From positions 248,001-312,000 of the forward strand of contig NZ_JAFNJE010000001.1 in the NCBI RefSeq assembly GCF_017368475.1: 64,000 bases of DNA, given 5' to 3'. Shown in pieces: positions 49,805-58,408 of the stretch; the stretch's first letter is position 1, and every line of letters starts with the position of its first letter. The notes under the pieces were generated by a model. That model saw nothing but the letters and a program-made list of their open reading frames with translations, did no database searches and had not been told where the DNA came from. This DNA is from Alteromonas sp. 5E99-2. GTDB lineage: Bacteria; Pseudomonadota; Gammaproteobacteria; Enterobacterales; Alteromonadaceae. The position numbers and the translations under genes were made by a program.

Positions 49805-49819
49805 ATAAACTGCTGGTTA

Positions 49820-49848
49820 TTTACACAAAGCAACTGTTATATTATAAC
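49820..49848 (+). promoter_or_regulatory. Consensus-like sigma-70 promoter with flanking 6-bp inverted repeat
   Basis: TTTACA (49820-49825), 17-bp spacer, TATAAC (49843-49848), each 5 of 6 to consensus. GGTTAT (49815-49820) and ATAACC (49844-49849) are perfect complements that straddle the promoter, so a repressor could occlude it. The predicted transcript starts about 40 bases before the small ORF. Confidence 0.7.
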
Positions 49849-49894
49849 CACTAATTTTTCAGTGAAGTTTTTTGTTCAATGCCACGGAGTAAAC

Positions 49895-50059
49895 ATGGAT
49901 GTTAGTAACGAACACTTAAAAGCCTTATTAGAACAAACTGACAGAGCATTTAAAGAACTGCTGAGAGACCCCGATTCGCTAATTTTAAATGACAAGTATG
50001 AAGATGCTAAAAAAGAGCTTAATAGCTATGTTTTAAGTGTGAGAAAACATTTAAGGTAA
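49895..50059 (+). CDS. Small 54-residue helical protein of unknown function
   Basis: From ATG 49895, with CGGAG 5 bp upstream; the frame is open 11 codons earlier but lacks a ribosome site there. Predicted to be almost all helical and charged (MDVSNEHLKALLEQTDRAFK...), with a DRAFKELLRDP repeat of polar helix faces and a basic C-terminus SVRKHLR. No signal peptide or membrane segment. It has its own strong promoter and no operon partner. I do not recognise a family. Small size, proper start and promoter argue for a real gene. Confidence 0.65.
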   Translation: MDVSNEHLKALLEQTDRAFKELLRDPDSLILNDKYEDAKKELNSYVLSVRKHLR

Positions 50060-50076
50060 TAAGCGAACCATAAGCA

Positions 50077-50685
50077 CTAAGATTGAAACGGTTTGGGTAT
50101 TTCGTTGTACATCTCAAATTGTCCTGGCAAACTTGCCGCCAACTCTCCAGCTAAATTGACGTAGTCTTTTAGTAGTGGCTCGAGTTGTTTTGCTAAAATA
50201 GGTAAGTTTTCAGTTAGCGCCTTTTGCTTTTTGTCATCAAGGCCAGACATAGCAAGTTCAGTATCTGCAAGCACACTAAAACACTTTAAACACCGGGTTA
50301 AACGAGATTCAGCCTCGTTTAAGTCAGCTTTTTGCCAAGCATTAAACCACACTTCCTCCAACTGACTATGAGCGAATAATACTCCCTGTAACCATTGTTG
50401 CAACGTTATGCGTTCTGCTTCACTCTCTGACCAAATGCACGCTTCAGGCAAAAAACGCTGCTCATCTTTTATTATCCTTAACTGCCATTGAAGTTGAGAT
50501 ACCAGCCCATCGGCTAATTTATTTACATCAGACGCAGCCAAAGGCTTTTGTTGTTTAGTTCCTTTTAATACCCACGGCATCCATGTTTCAGGCATGGGTA
50601 TTTCAGGTGCAGCACTCACCCCAAAGACAATGCCACTAACAAACCCTATTGAATGAATATGGGCTTCCAATTTAGGTAATTTCAT
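50077..50685 (-). CDS. UPF0149 (YgfB/YecA-like) family protein
   Basis: 202 residues from ATG 50685; the frame extends nine codons further to 50712, but neither start has a clear ribosome site. HIHSIGFVSGIVFGVSAAPEIP resembles the start of YgfB/YecA proteins, with TLQQWLQGVLFAHSQLEEVW as the second conserved segment and helices to the C-terminus. Family members are small cytosolic all-helical proteins of unsettled function. There is no SEC-C motif (CPCGSGKK) at the C-terminus, unlike YecA. It is divergent from the NRAMP-like gene. Confidence 0.7.
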   Translation of the reverse strand: MKLPKLEAHIHSIGFVSGIVFGVSAAPEIPMPETWMPWVLKGTKQQKPLAASDVNKLADGLVSQLQWQLRIIKDEQRFLPEACIWSESEAERITLQQWLQGVLFAHSQLEEVWFNAWQKADLNEAESRLTRCLKCFSVLADTELAMSGLDDKKQKALTENLPILAKQLEPLLKDYVNLAGELAASLPGQFEMYNEIPKPFQS

Positions 50686-50776
50686 TAAAATTAATAATGT
50701 GTCACAAATCATATTTGAATAAATCTTATTTTTCCTTCAGCATGATAACTCTACTAATCATTGTCAACGGAACTCT

Positions 50777-51970
50777 ATGAAAAACAAAAGTGGATTTATT
50801 ATTGCTGCAGCTTTTATTGGACCGGGTACAGTAACAACAGCCAGTATCGCTGGGGCCTCAGAAGGGTTGCACCTTGCTTGGGCATTAATCTTCTCTGTAA
50901 TCGCAACCTATGCTCTTCAAGATATGGTGATCCGCATTAGCGCAATTACCAAGCTTCCGCTAAGTGAAAATATATTATCGGTGTTTTCTAATCAGAATGT
51001 GAAAAAAGCAATCGCTGCACTCATTTTCCTTGCTATAGGTGTAGGTAATACTGCTTATCAATCCGGTAACTTAACCGGAGCGTCCATAGGGTTACTCAGT
51101 GCAGTAGATATAAATATGCCCTACTGGCCAATCGTTATTGGCGTGGCTGCAGCGTTACTCATTATATCGGGTTCATACAAATTGATAGAACGCAGTTTAG
51201 TCATACTCGTTGGCATCATGTCTATTGTTTTTGTTGTCACATTAGTTGCCATGCAACCTAATATGCTCGATTTAATCAAGCAAATTGCAACGCCATCTTT
51301 CGATAAATCCACATTGAGTTTGGCCTTAGCGTTAATAGGTACAACAGTGGTTCCTTACAACTTATTTCTGCACGCCAGTTTAGTTGTTCAAACCGCTCGA
51401 GATGTTCCTATGAAACAACACGTTCAAGCGTTACGTAATGACAGCGCTATAGCAATTGGTGTTGGCGGCTTTATAAGTTTGGTTATTATGACAACTGCGA
51501 CAGTGGCATTTTTTAACACTCAAACTCAGTTGGATGTCGCAAATATGAGTGCACAATTCAAACCTATATTGGGTGAATATGCAGGATTATTTTTTGGCTT
51601 AGGTTTATTTGCTGCAGGCGTCACTAGCGCAGTTACGGCTCCTTTAGCTGCAAGTTATGCAATAACAAGTTTGATGCAATGGGATAACACGCCCAAAGGT
51701 AAAGCTTTCCAGCGTATTTCATTGAGTATTATTGCAATAGGTGTTTTGTTTGCGACGCTTGCAACTAGCCCCTTGTCTCTTATTGTTATAGCCCAAGCTA
51801 CAAATGCATTCTTACTGCCCTTTGTTGTGTTTATTTTACTATTGGTTATGGCTCGCCACCCTCGATTATCTCATTACAGGAACTCAAAAGTGTTCCATAT
51901 ATTGGGCGTACTCATATTGGCGGTGTTGCTTTATCTCAGTGGTATTAAGCTACTAGGGTTAGTAGCTTAA
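50777..51970 (+). CDS. NRAMP-related membrane transporter lacking the DPGN metal motif
   Basis: 397 residues, 11 predicted transmembrane helices, with LeuT/NRAMP-fold pattern. In canonical NRAMP, TM1 holds DPGN and TM6 MPHN; here the TM1 motif is GPGTVTTAS (15-23) and TM6 reads VPYN (192-195, in TVVPYNLFLHASLV). Thus the metal-binding Asp and Met are missing and only the Asn remains. Homologous proteins are known as NRAMP-related, and their ion may differ (Mg2+, Mn2+ or another). Upstream is a half Fur-box-like TAATCATTGTC (50755-50765). Not in an operon. Confidence 0.85.
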   Translation: MKNKSGFIIAAAFIGPGTVTTASIAGASEGLHLAWALIFSVIATYALQDMVIRISAITKLPLSENILSVFSNQNVKKAIAALIFLAIGVGNTAYQSGNLTGASIGLLSAVDINMPYWPIVIGVAAALLIISGSYKLIERSLVILVGIMSIVFVVTLVAMQPNMLDLIKQIATPSFDKSTLSLALALIGTTVVPYNLFLHASLVVQTARDVPMKQHVQALRNDSAIAIGVGGFISLVIMTTATVAFFNTQTQLDVANMSAQFKPILGEYAGLFFGLGLFAAGVTSAVTAPLAASYAITSLMQWDNTPKGKAFQRISLSIIAIGVLFATLATSPLSLIVIAQATNAFLLPFVVFILLLVMARHPRLSHYRNSKVFHILGVLILAVLLYLSGIKLLGLVA

Positions 51971-51971
51971 T
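51944..51971. repeat. Perfect 12-bp hairpin over the stop codon of the NRAMP-like gene
   Basis: ATTAAGCTACTA (51944-51955), loop GGGT, TAGTAGCTTAAT (51960-51971). The second arm contains the TAA stop codon at 51968-51970. Strong on paper, but no T-tract follows, so it is not a standard terminator. Confidence 0.75.
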
Positions 51972-52084
51972 CGCAACTAGAAGCCAACTAAGTTCTTTAA
52001 CTTGACTCAACACATTGTTTAAACTGATTCAAATATTCTGGAAAACAGCAAAAAGATAAAAATAGCTAGTTGCCATTAATTAAA

Positions 52085-52112
52085 TTATGAATACGGGCTT
52101 TTTTTGTATAGT
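52085..52112 (+). promoter_or_regulatory. Candidate promoter for the HDOD gene
   Basis: TTATGA (52085-52090), 16-bp spacer, TATAGT (52107-52112). The predicted transcript would begin near 52119, only a few bases before the in-frame GTG at 52124, which makes the downstream TTG start at 52160 more likely. Confidence 0.45.
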
Positions 52113-52159
52113 ATTTATTCATTGTGTTAGATAGTTCTATTTGTAGATATGGATGTACT

Positions 52160-53314
52160 TTGAATATTACTCTCGTTGTTGTTTTGTTATTGATACTTGC
52201 TGGCTTCTTTCTATTTAAGGTGAAAAGGCCCGCATTCGATGCGCAAAGCTTAAGGAATTCTTTACTTAAACACAGGGAACGACGGAAAAGCAGTGGTAGC
52301 CCTGCTACGCATGAGCCTTTATTAAAAAATGACGAATGTCCAATTCCTCTTCCAAATAAAGAAACTCAACTTCCGAAACCCAAAGCTCTGGAGCAGTTTT
52401 TTTTAGTTTCACCAGACAACGAACTCGAGTCAGAATTACAAAGGAATATAGTTGAAAAGCTAAATAAACCGCACCCTGTTTTGGCTGAACTTAGCACTCA
52501 AATTACATCTTCTAAACAACTTAATAAGAGTATAAAAAAAGACCCTGAATTAGTGGCAAAAGTCATAAAATCGGCAAACTCCCCTGCCTTTGGCTTAAAA
52601 AAACCCATAACTAACATCAATCACGCAATAAATTATTTAGGATTGAATCAAGTTCATGCAATCGCGATGCAATTTGCTTTAAAAACAACTGTTAGCTTTA
52701 ACACAAAAGAACAAAACCAAGCATATCAAAAAGTTTGGACTGCAGGTTTTATTGCAAGCACGATAGCCCTAGAGCTATCACAAAGTTTGTCTTTGGAATC
52801 CGCAGGGGAACTCGCGACTATTTGCCAATTAAATTATTTAGGCGACTTAGCCGTCATTCAGCAAGACTCCGCTACTTCGGAGCTTTTCATATCACCCTCC
52901 AATTGCTTGAAACGCACCCATTATATCCAAAGCAAATTTAACATTAATCAAGCAGCGCTGGCCTCACTTGTTGCAAAGAACTGGGGCTTGCCCAAAAAAC
53001 TGCAAGACTCACTAAAAATCAACTTACTCCCGCTTGTAGGTACTAGCGTTGAAAATGTAAACCAGAGCCCAATTACAGACGCAGAGTTAATGGTGTGCTA
53101 TATAAGTTGCCGAATAGCTGAACTGCTAGCATTTAATGGCAAAGCAGATGTTATCGAGTACAACTATTTAGACTGGCCCAATACCGAAGAAGTTGAGTTC
53201 TATTACACAGGCGAGCAGCTCGAAAAAGCAAACTTAGAAAAGTTAAACAACGCTTATTCGAGCCCAGAGTTTAAACGTAAACTACGTGCTATTTACACTG
53301 ATATGAAACTCTAA
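52160..53314 (+). CDS. Membrane-anchored HDOD-domain protein
   Basis: 384 residues from TTG 52160 (GTG at 52124 adds 12). An N-terminal transmembrane segment (LVVVLLLILAGFFLF, about 4-18) is followed by a basic linker and an HDOD domain (about 105-290, including KKDPELVAKVIKSANSPAFG and ITNINHAINYLGLNQVHAIAM). HDOD proteins resemble HD phosphohydrolases but lack the catalytic His-Asp, and in this fold act in signalling or protein interaction. Neighbours give no pathway. The C-terminus ends in a long helix. Confidence 0.85.
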   Translation: MNITLVVVLLLILAGFFLFKVKRPAFDAQSLRNSLLKHRERRKSSGSPATHEPLLKNDECPIPLPNKETQLPKPKALEQFFLVSPDNELESELQRNIVEKLNKPHPVLAELSTQITSSKQLNKSIKKDPELVAKVIKSANSPAFGLKKPITNINHAINYLGLNQVHAIAMQFALKTTVSFNTKEQNQAYQKVWTAGFIASTIALELSQSLSLESAGELATICQLNYLGDLAVIQQDSATSELFISPSNCLKRTHYIQSKFNINQAALASLVAKNWGLPKKLQDSLKINLLPLVGTSVENVNQSPITDAELMVCYISCRIAELLAFNGKADVIEYNYLDWPNTEEVEFYYTGEQLEKANLEKLNNAYSSPEFKRKLRAIYTDMKL

Positions 53315-53322
53315 CAACTAAA

Positions 53323-54444
53323 CTATTTTTTTTGCAGTCTATACAATGCTTCTTTGAGCATATCTTGGCTGCAACCAAAATTAATCCTAAAGAAATCTTT
53401 ACTGCCAAAATCGCTACCCGGTGAAGGCCCAACCCCTCGTTGTTCACACCATGCTTGAGGACTAGGTGCATCTAATTTGGAAGCATCTACCCAAGCTAAA
53501 AACGTGGCTTCAGGAGACAACACAGATAAACCAGGAATATCGTTAATACCATCAACAATGAATTTACGGTTACTGCGCAAATAATTAAGCTGCTGCTCTC
53601 TCCACTCATCGCACTGTGTAAACGCGATTTCAGTGGCAACCAAACCCAATATATTGACCCAAGGCACAATCCCCATTGCCGCTTTGTTAAATTTACGGCG
53701 TATCTCTTCATTGGGAATAATAGCAAACGAAGCACCAAGGCCCGCTACGTTAAAGGTTTTACTTGCAGCCATTAAGGTAATGCTATTGTCTTTCAACTCC
53801 CGATGCGAAGATGCGGGAATATGTGATACGCCCTCTTCTAAAATCAAATCACAATGAATTTCGTCGCTGCACAATAATACGCCATTTTGATTGCAGATTT
53901 GAGCAATTTTATCTAACTCACCCTGCGTCATTACGCTACCCACTGGATTCATAGGATTACATAAAATCATTAAATGGCAGTCGGGGTGTGATGCTTCTTT
54001 TTCTAATTGCTCAAAATCCAATGTCCAACGACCGTTTTCAATTACGGTTTGAATGGCAATTCTCTGACTATCATTAATCCCAGGCGCGGCTCTTAGCGGT
54101 GGATAGTTGGGCTCTTGGACCAAAATGCGACCCGCGCCAAACGCTTTACTAGCTACATTAAACGCAGGCACAACCCCTGGCGTCCAAACAATCCAATCGG
54201 CATCAATAGACCAACCATATTGACGCTCACACCAAGATACAATGGCCTCGTTTGCAGGTGTATATTGAGAAGGTAAAGTATAGCCCAAAATACCGTGATC
54301 AACGCGAGACTTAAGGCCATCCAAAATAGGTTGAGCACAACCGAATTCAGTATCAGCAACCCATAAAGGTAAAATATCTTGCCCTTTATACTTTTCCCAC
54401 TTATATGAATACGTTGGTTTACGATCAGGTAAATTTGGAAACAT
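53323..54444 (-). CDS. PatB/MalY-family PLP-dependent C-S lyase or aminotransferase
   Basis: 373 residues, fold-type I PLP enzyme. PLP lysine is in MAASKTFNVAGL (Lys near 233); nucleotide-like binding and active-site turns appear in ILCNPMNPVGSVM, SDEIHCDLI and FRINFGCSQ near the C-terminus. Family members are cystathionine beta-lyases (MalY/PatB). The first residues MFPNLPDRKPTYSYKWEKY match that group rather than classical aspartate transaminases. It stands alone between the HDOD gene (convergent) and typA, so the substrate is uncertain. A typA terminator lies between. Confidence 0.85.
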   Translation of the reverse strand: MFPNLPDRKPTYSYKWEKYKGQDILPLWVADTEFGCAQPILDGLKSRVDHGILGYTLPSQYTPANEAIVSWCERQYGWSIDADWIVWTPGVVPAFNVASKAFGAGRILVQEPNYPPLRAAPGINDSQRIAIQTVIENGRWTLDFEQLEKEASHPDCHLMILCNPMNPVGSVMTQGELDKIAQICNQNGVLLCSDEIHCDLILEEGVSHIPASSHRELKDNSITLMAASKTFNVAGLGASFAIIPNEEIRRKFNKAAMGIVPWVNILGLVATEIAFTQCDEWREQQLNYLRSNRKFIVDGINDIPGLSVLSPEATFLAWVDASKLDAPSPQAWCEQRGVGPSPGSDFGSKDFFRINFGCSQDMLKEALYRLQKK

Positions 54445-54542
54445 TCTCTTTACACCCTTAATTGAATATACAACAAGAATAACAAACAGCCGTCTAGATG
54501 GCTATTTAATATTTGCATTTAGAAATGCCGTAATACAAACAA

Positions 54543-54571
54543 AAAAGCCAGCTGCAAAACAACTGGCTTTT
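54543..54571 (-). terminator. Rho-independent terminator after typA
   Basis: AAAAGCCAG (54543-54551) with CTGGCTTTT (54563-54571), 11-base loop, then a T-rich run on the minus strand (CTTTTTTG). It sits 18 bp beyond the typA stop. Confidence 0.85.
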
Positions 54572-54589
54572 CATTTTACAAGTCGCTAG

Positions 54590-56413
54590 TTACTTTGAGC
54601 GACCTGCACGTTTTCTTTCATTTTCAGTAAGTAGCTTCTTCCTGATACGAATGCTCTCAGGTGTTACTTCTACTAATTCGTCATCATCGATAAACTCTAG
54701 TGCTTGTTCTAGTGTCATTACAACAGGAGGAACCAAGCTCTGAGCTTCATCAGTACCAGATGCACGAACGTTAGTTAACTGCTTACCTTTAAGCGCGTTA
54801 ACGGTTAGGTCGTTGTCTCTGCTGTGAATACCGATAACCATACCTTCATATACTTCAACACCATGACCAATAAATAAACGGCCACGCTCTTGAAGGTTAA
54901 ACAAGGCATTGGTTAAGGCTTTACCGGCTGCGTTCGCAATCAATACACCATTTTTTCTTTGACCAATTTTACCGCCTTTATGAGGGCCGTAATGATCAAA
55001 TGTATGGTAAAGCAAACCTGATCCTGATGTCATTGTCATGAAATCAGTTTGGAAACCAATTAAACCACGGCTAGGTACCATAAAGTCTAATCTTACACGG
55101 CCTTTACCATCTGGAGACATATTAGTTAGTTCAGCTTTACGCACACCTAACTGCTCCATAATTGAACCTTGGTGCTCTTCTTCACAGTCAACAGTCAAAG
55201 TTTCGAAAGGTTCTTGTAGTTCACCATCAATTTCTTTAATGATAACTTCTGGACGAGATACAGCTAACTCGTAACCTTCACGACGCATGTTTTCAATCAA
55301 AATACCCAAGTGCAATTCACCGCGACCGGATACGCGGAACTTATCAGGATCTTCAGTTTCTTCTACACGTAACGCTACGTTGTGAACTAATTCAGCATGC
55401 AAGCGTTCTAGGATATTTCTAGACGTTACGTACTTACCTTCTTTTCCTGAGAAAGGAGAGGTATTTACTTGGAACGTCATAGTTACGGTCGGTTCATCAA
55501 CTGATAATGCAGGCAATGCTTCTACATTGTTCACATCACAGATAGTGTCTGAAATTTTCAGCTCACCTAAACCTGTAATCGCAATGATGTCACCGGCATT
55601 TGCACCATCAGCTTCATAACGATCAAGTCCAAGGTAACCTAGTACTTTACCTACTTTACCGTTACGAGTTTTGCCTTCTTTATCAATAACAGTTACCGCT
55701 TGATTAAGCTTCACACTACCGCGAGTAATTCGACCAACACCAATAACACCTACATATGAGTTGTAATCAAGCTGAGAGATTTGCATTTGGAATGCGCCCT
55801 CAGGGTCGGCAGCAGGAGGAGCAACTTGTTCAACAATGGTTTCGAACAACGGCGTCATATCCGTGCCTGGCTCATCAGAGTCGTTTGACGCCCAACCGTT
55901 CAATGCAGACGCATAAACAACTTGGAAATCTAGTTGCTCGTCAGTTGCACCTAAGTTATCGAACAAATCGAAAACTTGATCCATAACCCAATCAGGACGT
56001 GCCCCTGGCTTATCAATCTTGTTGATAACAACAATTGGCTTCAAACCTTGAGCAAAGGCTTTTTGAGTAACAAAACGGGTTTGCGGCATTGGACCTTCTT
56101 GAGCATCCACAAGAAGACAAACTGAATCAGCCATTGACATTACACGCTCTACTTCGCCACCGAAATCGGCGTGTCCCGGAGTGTCTACGATATTAATACG
56201 GTAGTCATTCCAGTTGATCGCAGTATTTTTTGCCAAAATTGTGATGCCACGCTCTTTTTCGATATCGTTAGAGTCCATCACCCGCTCTTGGGTTTCACCA
56301 CGACTCTCTAAAGTGCCTGACTGTTGTAATAACTTATCTACCAAGGTTGTTTTACCGTGGTCAACGTGCGCAATAATCGCAATGTTTCTTAATTTACTTA
56401 TATCTTGAGACAA
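54590..56413 (-). CDS. typA: TypA/BipA, ribosome-binding GTPase
   Basis: 607 residues. P-loop [12 protein letters not shown] (about 15-26), switch and G-motifs [16 protein letters not shown] and [12 protein letters not shown], domain II, domains III/V, and a C-terminal basic [19 protein letters not shown]. BipA acts in 50S assembly at low temperature and under stress. The frame starts with TTG at 56413 with AAAGG 9 bp upstream; there is no ATG nearby, so the start codon is unusual. A minus-strand -10 TACAAT lies at 56471-56476, consistent with the promoter. Confidence 0.97.
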   Translation of the reverse strand: MSQDISKLRNIAIIAHVDHGKTTLVDKLLQQSGTLESRGETQERVMDSNDIEKERGITILAKNTAINWNDYRINIVDTPGHADFGGEVERVMSMADSVCLLVDAQEGPMPQTRFVTQKAFAQGLKPIVVINKIDKPGARPDWVMDQVFDLFDNLGATDEQLDFQVVYASALNGWASNDSDEPGTDMTPLFETIVEQVAPPAADPEGAFQMQISQLDYNSYVGVIGVGRITRGSVKLNQAVTVIDKEGKTRNGKVGKVLGYLGLDRYEADGANAGDIIAITGLGELKISDTICDVNNVEALPALSVDEPTVTMTFQVNTSPFSGKEGKYVTSRNILERLHAELVHNVALRVEETEDPDKFRVSGRGELHLGILIENMRREGYELAVSRPEVIIKEIDGELQEPFETLTVDCEEEHQGSIMEQLGVRKAELTNMSPDGKGRVRLDFMVPSRGLIGFQTDFMTMTSGSGLLYHTFDHYGPHKGGKIGQRKNGVLIANAAGKALTNALFNLQERGRLFIGHGVEVYEGMVIGIHSRDNDLTVNALKGKQLTNVRASGTDEAQSLVPPVVMTLEQALEFIDDDELVEVTPESIRIRKKLLTENERKRAGRSK

Positions 56414-56612
56414 AATTTAGGCCTTTACAAAAATACTATCTAGGAACATGACTATCTAAAATGGTCGCGTATTGTACACGTTCTTTCATTACAATTTGAC
56501 TAATTTTATGCATATAAGAGAAAAAACTTTAGAATCCTTGAAATTAAGGTCAAGCTCACTTAACGTGCATTAGCTCATTTGGATAGTTAAAATTCGTATC
56601 CAACATTTGATT

Positions 56613-56649
56613 TGCACTAAAATAATCGCATCCGTTCTATTTTGGTGCA
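56613..56649 (+). promoter_or_regulatory. Two NtrC-like enhancer sites upstream of glnA
   Basis: TGCACTAAAATAATCGCA (56613-56630) has a full left half-site and a misspaced right half; 56633-56649 ends in an excellent TTTTGGTGCA half. The centres are about 20 bp apart and roughly 100-120 bp before the sigma-54 promoter's start point, in the range of E. coli glnA enhancers. Confidence 0.65.
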
Positions 56650-56712
56650 CATCTATTGAGCAACGTTAATTTACATTTGTACTATTCGTTGCTAAAACAG
56701 CGATTCACGTTA

Positions 56713-56728
56713 TGGCTTGAATATTGCT
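56713..56728 (+). promoter_or_regulatory. glnAp: Sigma-54 (-24/-12) promoter of glnA
   Basis: TGGCTTGAATATTGCT: GG and GC are separated by exactly 10 bp, matching TGGCACG-N4-TTGCT at 14 of 16 positions. Predicted start about 56739, giving a leader near 130 bases. RpoN, its sigma factor, and NtrC, its likely activator, are both encoded in this window. Confidence 0.88.
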
Positions 56729-56787
56729 TTTACGTATTAACTAAAGCACAAGATTAAGTATTACTCAGTAATTTAATCTGGGACGCA

Positions 56788-56842
56788 CATCAATACATTA
56801 TTGTTGATGAACGCACCAAGGTGCTATATCCGATAGCACTTT
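56788..56842 (+). promoter_or_regulatory. Two hairpins in the glnA leader next to the ribosome site
   Basis: Hairpin 1: CATCAA (56788-56793)/TTGATG (56804-56809), loop 10. Hairpin 2: 56818-56827 with 56833-56842, a 10-bp stem (one G-U) and ATCCG loop, ending about 13 bases before AGGAGG. An alternative pairing GCACCAAGGTGC (12-bp palindrome) competes with hairpin 2. Not one of the known glnA/glutamine riboswitches by sequence, as far as I can tell. Confidence 0.55.
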
Positions 56843-56867
56843 GAAAAATCAAAACTAGGAGGACACC

Positions 56868-58277
56868 ATGTCAATCGACAAGGCATTAGAGCTTATCAAA
56901 GAAAGCGAAGCTAAATTTGTAGACTTACGCTTCACAGATACCAAAGGTAAAGAACAACACGTTTCAATCCCTGCACACCAAGTGAGCGATGACTTCTTCG
57001 AAGAAGGCAAAATGTTTGATGGCTCTTCAATTGCTGGTTGGAAAGGTATTAACGAATCAGACATGATTTTAATGCCAGACCCTGAGACTTGCGTTGTTGA
57101 TCCATTCGCAGAAGAAACTCAAGTTAATATCCGTTGTGACATTTTAGAACCAACTACTATGCAAGGCTACGAGCGCGATCCTCGCTCTGTCGCTCGCCGC
57201 GCTGAAGAATACCTTAAATCTACAGGTATCGGTGACACATGTTTAGTTGGTCCAGAGCCAGAGTTTTTCTTGTTTGACGACGTACGCTTCCATACAGACA
57301 TGGCTGGTTCTTTCTATAAAATAGATTCAACTGAAGCTAAATGGAATTCTGGTTCAGAGTACGAAGAAGGCAACATGGGACATCGTCCTGGTGTTAAAGG
57401 CGGTTACTTCCCAGTACCACCAGTAGATTCAGCTCACGATACTCGCGCAGCAATGTGTATGGTTATGGAAGAAATGGGTTTGACCGTTGAGGCCCATCAC
57501 CACGAAGTTGCTACTGCTGGCCAAAACGAAATTGCATGTCTTTTCAACTCGCTTGTAAACAAAGCAGATGAAATTCAAATTTATAAGTATGTTGTTCACA
57601 ACGTTGCACACGCATACGGTCAAACAGCAACCTTTATGCCTAAGCCTCTTGTAGGTGATAACGGTTCTGGTATGCACGTTCACCAATCCATTTCTAAAGA
57701 TGGTAAAAATATCTTTGCTGGTGACAAATACGCTGGTCTTTCTGAAGATGCGCTTTTCTACATTGGCGGTATCATTAAACATGCTCGTGCAATTAACGCA
57801 TTTGCAAACGCGTCAACTAACAGCTACAAGCGTCTAGTTCCTGGTTTCGAAGCACCTGTAATGCTTGCATACTCTGCACGTAACCGTTCTGCTTCTATCC
57901 GTATTCCATACGTAACTAGTGATAGAGCTCGTCGTATTGAAGTACGTTTCCCTGACCCTACAGCTAACCCATATTTAGCATTTACAGCAATGCTTATGGC
58001 TGGCCTTGACGGGATCAAAAACAAAATTCATCCTGGTGAGTCTATGGATAAAGATCTATATGACCTTCCGCCTGAAGAAGCGGCTGAAATCCCAACTGTT
58101 GCAAGTTCTTTTGAGCAAGCGCTTGAAGCACTTAACAACGACCGTGACTTCCTTACAGCCGGTGGTGTTATGACCGACGACATGATCGACGCTTATATCG
58201 CACTTAAAGAAGAAGAAGTTGAAACGCTTAACATGACAACTCACCCAGTTGAGTTCGACATGTACTATAGCTGCTAA
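56868..58277 (+). CDS. glnA: Glutamine synthetase type I
   Basis: 469 residues, as in E. coli GlnA. Joins ammonia to glutamate using ATP. Family features are [41 protein letters not shown] and [11 protein letters not shown], with the adenylylation Tyr398 in [11 protein letters not shown], so adenylyltransferase control is expected (GSI-beta). A strong AGGAGG precedes the ATG. Its promoter is sigma-54/NtrC type (see 56613-56728). A terminator follows at 58294-58320. It is a single gene; ntrBC lies 0.76 kb downstream. Confidence 0.98.
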   Translation: MSIDKALELIKESEAKFVDLRFTDTKGKEQHVSIPAHQVSDDFFEEGKMFDGSSIAGWKGINESDMILMPDPETCVVDPFAEETQVNIRCDILEPTTMQGYERDPRSVARRAEEYLKSTGIGDTCLVGPEPEFFLFDDVRFHTDMAGSFYKIDSTEAKWNSGSEYEEGNMGHRPGVKGGYFPVPPVDSAHDTRAAMCMVMEEMGLTVEAHHHEVATAGQNEIACLFNSLVNKADEIQIYKYVVHNVAHAYGQTATFMPKPLVGDNGSGMHVHQSISKDGKNIFAGDKYAGLSEDALFYIGGIIKHARAINAFANASTNSYKRLVPGFEAPVMLAYSARNRSASIRIPYVTSDRARRIEVRFPDPTANPYLAFTAMLMAGLDGIKNKIHPGESMDKDLYDLPPEEAAEIPTVASSFEQALEALNNDRDFLTAGGVMTDDMIDAYIALKEEEVETLNMTTHPVEFDMYYSC

Positions 58278-58293
58278 GATTATCTTATGAATT

Positions 58294-58320
58294 AAAAGCC
58301 CGACGTTATGTTGGGCTTTT
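58294..58320 (+). terminator. Rho-independent terminator after glnA
   Basis: AAAAGCCCGAC (58294-58304), loop GTTAT, GTTGGGCTTTT (58310-58320) with one G-U pair, then T-run TTTTTT. It separates glnA from the DUF4124 gene. Confidence 0.9.
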
Positions 58321-58408
58321 TTTTACACAGAAGAAAAAAAAGAGTAAAGCTGCTATTGTGTATTTAGTATCAAATTTTAATTCTTAGTTTGTTTAGGAGT
58401 GTTAAAAA

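Noticed and set aside
56414-56612. Extra gene between typA and the glnA enhancers
   Set aside because: No frame of meaningful length and no ribosome site; only a minus-strand typA -10-like TACAAT (56471-56476).
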